Part shown: positions 4,509 to 7,529 of the stretch, one piece after another
Layout of the letters: every line of letters begins with the position of its first letter
How positions within the stretch are numbered: the first letter of the stretch is position 1
Source of the DNA: Synergistaceae bacterium
GTDB lineage: Bacteria > Synergistota > Synergistia > Synergistales > Synergistaceae
Reading direction: 5' to 3'
Length of the DNA: 7,529 nucleotides
Assembly: GCA_012728505.1 (NCBI GenBank)
Contig: JAAYEY010000223.1
Location: 1-7,529 of the forward strand
Made by a program: the position numbers and the translations under genes
The notes under the pieces: generated by a model
What the model was told of the DNA's origin: nothing
The model's input: only the letters and a program-made list of their open reading frames with translations
Databases searched by the model: none

Positions 4509-6698
4509 GTGTCTAAGAAGACCATTTTTTCATTCAAATCGGTTCTTATATTTTTTATTTTATTTGCAATGTTTTTGATTTTTCCCAACTCATCGCAAGC
4601 CGAAAGTCTCGCCGATGTTCACAAAGAACTTCTCGAGTACCAGTCTCAGCCGCTGGAACGAATAAAAATTCTTAAAGCTGAAATACTTAAAATACAAGGT
4701 TTGGAAGAAGGGCTTGCGAGGCAATACGGCATACCCGTTTACCAAGTCATAAACTATGAAATGATGTTGGAAAACAACATACAGACATACCACAACATTT
4801 ATTTCCTTCAAAAACAGGGGACAACCCCTTCACAATTCATATTAGAAGAAGGCAGGATAGATGAACTGGCTGAAAAAACACCCCCTTATTCATTTCTTTT
4901 GTACCTTGACTTCATAGAAGATGTAGAAAACTACAACAACGAGGCTGACAGATTCGAATGGTTGATAAAAAGAACTAAAGCTACTCTTTTAAAAAACACT
5001 GAAGAGAGGGCAGAAGCAGAAAAAAGGTTCCGTCTTGTAAACAACACTATTTCAAATACAAATGGAAATAATCTCAAACACAGCTGGGAAATTAAAGAGG
5101 TAAAGGCTAAGCTAGAGAAATGTGTAACTGTAAACACTCTTTCAAACAGTACTTTATCTTTAACAGAGAAAGAACTAAACGAAACAAAAAATACAATCGC
5201 CATCGTTGAACCAATTCTTGATAAAATTAGAGAAAATATTAAGTTCAACAGCGAAGACTTTGCTCAGCTGAATTTTAACATTATGCTAAAAACCGAATTT
5301 CTTTATAGAAGCATCTCAGTACTTGAAAGAAAATTGGAAATTGGAAATGAATTAAACAATGACCTGACGGAAATAACTCCTTTTACAAGATTTTGGATTT
5401 CAAACGAAAAGCAGCTGATTAGGGACGAAATTCTGATGGTCCTTGAATTAATTGAAAAATTGACATCCCTCAGATCTGTCTGGAGGGGGATGCAGGATCT
5501 CATAGAAGGAAATCTGGATATGTCCGGACAGAAATTTATACTTTCGAGAACCAATGACTACATATCTGACATAAGCACAAATATTAGGTTATGCGTAGAT
5601 GCTATACAGACTATAAGAGAGACAGAACAGGCAGTTAAAAGAAGATTCAGCGAAGAGAACCCGCTTATAACAGATGGGGATGCGCAGAACAGAGATCAGT
5701 TCCTTGAAAACCTGCATGTTAGAAAAACAAGATACCTCTCATACCTTGTCGATTTAGGAATGATAAAGAGTCAATATCAAGACCTACAAAAAGAATCGAT
5801 GCGCATAGCAGGCCAATATCACAACGAAGACAAGCTAAACTTTCTCTGGGGAGTTAGCTTAGCCAAGATTAAAGATACAGAACTTTGGTATGTCGGTGAA
5901 TCCCCGATAACTGTAGGCAAGTTTTCTTTTGCACTTCTCATCTTTCTCTTTGGCATAGCCATAACCCGTTACTTCGTATATCTATTTAAAAAAAGAACAT
6001 CTGACGGTTTGAGCATAACCAGACACGGCAATCTTGTGATCCAAAAGTTTATATATTACACAGGGGTGACCATTTCGACCTTATTTGGACTGTGGAACCT
6101 GCATATTCCTATTACTGCTTTCGCCTTTCTTGGGGGAGCAGCAGCAATAGTTATAGGATTCGGAACACAAAGATATACCGGAGACATCTTTAGTGGAATA
6201 ATACTCCTTTTCCAGAAAAAAATCAGAATCGGAGACGAAGTGATAATAGCTGACCGAAGAGGAATCGTTGAGGAAATAACACTCCAGAACACTATTGTAA
6301 GGTGCGAACAAAGTAATCACCTTATTATCCCTAACAGCAAAGTACTTGAAGGATCGATAGTCAACTTGACGCTTAACAACTCATTCTCAAGAACAGAAGT
6401 AAGTATCTCTGTAGCATATGATACCGAGATAGAGAAGGCAATGTGTATCATGAGAGAAATTCTGAGCAAGGATAGAAATGTACTCAATTCGCCTCCCTAC
6501 AAGATACTCTTAGAAGATTTCGGAGAAAGTTCTATAAAGCTGACAGCCCAATTTTTTGTCGACATAAAGGACAATCTCGAAAGGGATGTCAGAAGTTCTA
6601 TTCGGCAGAAGATACTTGCAGAATTTAACAATGAAAAAATAGAAATACCATTCCCACAAAGCGACGTCAGGATTAAATCCGACTCAAAGGAACAATAA
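4509..6698 (+). CDS. MscS-family mechanosensitive ion channel with large N-terminal extracytoplasmic domain
   Basis: This encodes a 729-residue membrane protein. It begins with a signal peptide (lysines at 3-4, hydrophobic 11-25, likely cleavage after SQA at 31). About 430 polar, mostly helical residues follow (32-460), rich in Glu, Lys and Leu with coiled-coil-like runs, presumably in the periplasm. Membrane helices are at about 472-493 and 512-530, then the pore-lining helix at about 533-570 (AFAFLGGAAAIVIGFGTQ, then FSGIILLF). The cytoplasmic MscS beta domain follows, with IRIGDEV (572-578), GIVEEITLQNT (585-595), LIIPNS (605-610) and the C-terminal IPFPQ (713-717). It opens under membrane tension to release solutes in hypo-osmotic shock. 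The layout recalls MscK/KefA but has far fewer membrane helices. The start is GTG, five bases after GGGGGGA. It stands alone between a terminator and a convergent gene. Family and topology are clear; the role of the N-terminal domain is unknown. Confidence 0.9.
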   Translation: MSKKTIFSFKSVLIFFILFAMFLIFPNSSQAESLADVHKELLEYQSQPLERIKILKAEILKIQGLEEGLARQYGIPVYQVINYEMMLENNIQTYHNIYFLQKQGTTPSQFILEEGRIDELAEKTPPYSFLLYLDFIEDVENYNNEADRFEWLIKRTKATLLKNTEERAEAEKRFRLVNNTISNTNGNNLKHSWEIKEVKAKLEKCVTVNTLSNSTLSLTEKELNETKNTIAIVEPILDKIRENIKFNSEDFAQLNFNIMLKTEFLYRSISVLERKLEIGNELNNDLTEITPFTRFWISNEKQLIRDEILMVLELIEKLTSLRSVWRGMQDLIEGNLDMSGQKFILSRTNDYISDISTNIRLCVDAIQTIRETEQAVKRRFSEENPLITDGDAQNRDQFLENLHVRKTRYLSYLVDLGMIKSQYQDLQKESMRIAGQYHNEDKLNFLWGVSLAKIKDTELWYVGESPITVGKFSFALLIFLFGIAITRYFVYLFKKRTSDGLSITRHGNLVIQKFIYYTGVTISTLFGLWNLHIPITAFAFLGGAAAIVIGFGTQRYTGDIFSGIILLFQKKIRIGDEVIIADRRGIVEEITLQNTIVRCEQSNHLIIPNSKVLEGSIVNLTLNNSFSRTEVSISVAYDTEIEKAMCIMREILSKDRNVLNSPPYKILLEDFGESSIKLTAQFFVDIKDNLERDVRSSIRQKILAEFNNEKIEIPFPQSDVRIKSDSKEQ

Positions 6699-6731
6699 GT
6701 AAGGGGTCTCGGTCTATCTTATTTTGATTTA

Positions 6732-7529
6732 CTATATATTCAGGGTTTCTACTTCCGCTTCTCCCTCTCTCTGGGTCACAGATTTCATGAGCGAATAGAG
6801 CCTGTAAGAAGCTGACACCATATCTATGACCGAAGATGTGTACTTGAACATCCTAGAGTTTTTCGTGTAGACTCCTTCGGCAATAAAGTTCACGCGTCCA
6901 TCACGGAGAAGCCTGACGGCGTAGTTTTTGCTATCCTCTTTGCCCTCGCTATAAACGGCAATAGCGTGACCTCCTTGGTTTTTCACCAACTTCATGCAGG
7001 GGACGTCTGTGCTTCCGTCACCTATAAAAATCATCCTCGAAAATGGAATCCTACGGTCCTCTTCTGCAACGAACTCATTAATAGCAAGGTTGTCAGTCAC
7101 ACTTTCAATCCCTTTGTTTATCCTGTAAAGATACTGGGTCTTGGTCGTATAGTTAACAGCATTTGCCGGCCATATCGCAACATCATGCTGGTCATATATG
7201 AAAGAACTTGCATATATAGCTTTTACGTGACCGTTTATCGGAGTCCCCTCGATCATCTCTTTCAGGCCTGAGGATATTATGTAGTGTTCAAGCTTTACAC
7301 CTTTTTTTACGGCATATTCGTTAATCTCGCCAAACCAACTTTTTACTCCTTTAAAAAGGTCCACTGTCTTTCCATATTTTCTAAAAGCACTTTTTGAGAT
7401 CTGCACCTTTCCTGAGATCCTTGCTTTGTCGAGCATAAGTTTCATATAAGCGAGTATAGGGTCTACCTCATGCTCTCTCGCCAAGACGTTGGATTCTTCC
7501 CAGAATTCCATGGGAGTAATTTTTAGGTC
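6732..7529 (-). CDS. HAD-superfamily hydrolase (phosphatase-like), N-terminus beyond window edge
   Basis: This is the C-terminal 265 residues of a haloacid-dehalogenase-type hydrolase, cytoplasmic and Mg-dependent, likely a phosphatase. Numbering from the internal Met at 7511, motif II is YIISSG (77-82), a conserved block is YASSFIYD...WPANAVNYTTKTQYLYRINKG (100-134), with the probable motif III Lys among its lysines, and motif IV is FIGDGSTDVPCMKL (162-175), carrying the metal-binding aspartates. The nucleophile motif DxDxT, always near the N-terminus, is absent. The frame continues to base 7529 without a stop, and ATG 7511 has no ribosome binding site, so the real start lies outside; about 30-40 residues are probably missing. 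The reading frame is otherwise intact. It converges on the channel gene with only 33 bases between their stops and no clear terminator. The substrate cannot be told from sequence. Confidence 0.85.
   Translation of the reverse strand, partial: DLKITPMEFWEESNVLAREHEVDPILAYMKLMLDKARISGKVQISKSAFRKYGKTVDLFKGVKSWFGEINEYAVKKGVKLEHYIISSGLKEMIEGTPINGHVKAIYASSFIYDQHDVAIWPANAVNYTTKTQYLYRINKGIESVTDNLAINEFVAEEDRRIPFSRMIFIGDGSTDVPCMKLVKNQGGHAIAVYSEGKEDSKNYAVRLLRDGRVNFIAEGVYTKNSRMFKYTSSVIDMVSASYRLYSLMKSVTQREGEAEVETLNI

Noticed and set aside
6699..6731. Bidirectional terminator between the convergent channel and HAD genes
   Set aside because: The 33-base gap shows no stable inverted repeat; only a short T-rich stretch is seen.
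1..7529. CRISPR array, transposase, tRNA or rRNA genes, prophage or defence system
   Set aside because: No spaced direct repeats, cloverleaf-like sequences, insertion-sequence ends or defence-type domains were seen; all long frames are explained by the six genes listed.

Overview
The window reads as ordinary bacterial chromosome from an anaerobic, amino-acid-using organism. Three things point that way: a pyruvate:ferredoxin oxidoreductase (strict anaerobes), a proline racemase of the Stickland type paired with an ornithine cyclodeaminase family enzyme, and a MscS-type channel with a signal peptide and a very large extracytoplasmic domain (suggests a diderm envelope). Base composition is moderate to AT-rich, with strong AGGAGG-type ribosome binding sites. 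Synergistota, or a diderm relative of the Clostridia, would fit. This is inference from gene content, not from a marker gene.

Layout. The left edge (1-983, minus strand) is the N-terminal quarter of nifJ/por, with its own promoter at 1031-1058. A strong rho-independent terminator (1137-1193, minus strand) separates it from a compact metabolic module. The module has an RpiR-family regulator gene followed by an ornithine cyclodeaminase/mu-crystallin family gene, both on the minus strand (3174 down to 1232). Diverging from them is a proline racemase family gene on the plus strand (3352-4356). The roughly 180-bp region between the two divergent starts holds a promoter in each direction and two adjacent perfect inverted repeats that are good candidates for RpiR operators. 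A second hairpin terminator (4395-4435) closes the module on the right.

To the right, a plus-strand gene (4509-6698) encodes a 729-residue secreted-N-terminus MscS-family channel. It converges on a minus-strand HAD-superfamily hydrolase that runs off the right edge (6732-7529). The ATG available inside the window is not that gene's real start, because the catalytic DxD motif must lie beyond the edge.

How the genes may work together. The racemase keeps both catalytic cysteines (Cys91, Cys254), so it should interconvert L- and D-proline (or epimerise 4-hydroxyproline) rather than dehydrate 3-hydroxyproline. The cyclodeaminase-family enzyme could supply L-proline from ornithine, or reduce a pyrroline-carboxylate to proline. 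The RpiR protein, with a C-terminal SIS domain, probably controls both arms. No CRISPR array, mobile element, tRNA or rRNA is visible. The most interesting part is the divergent racemase/cyclodeaminase module and its shared control region. I did not find evidence of a wholly new system.
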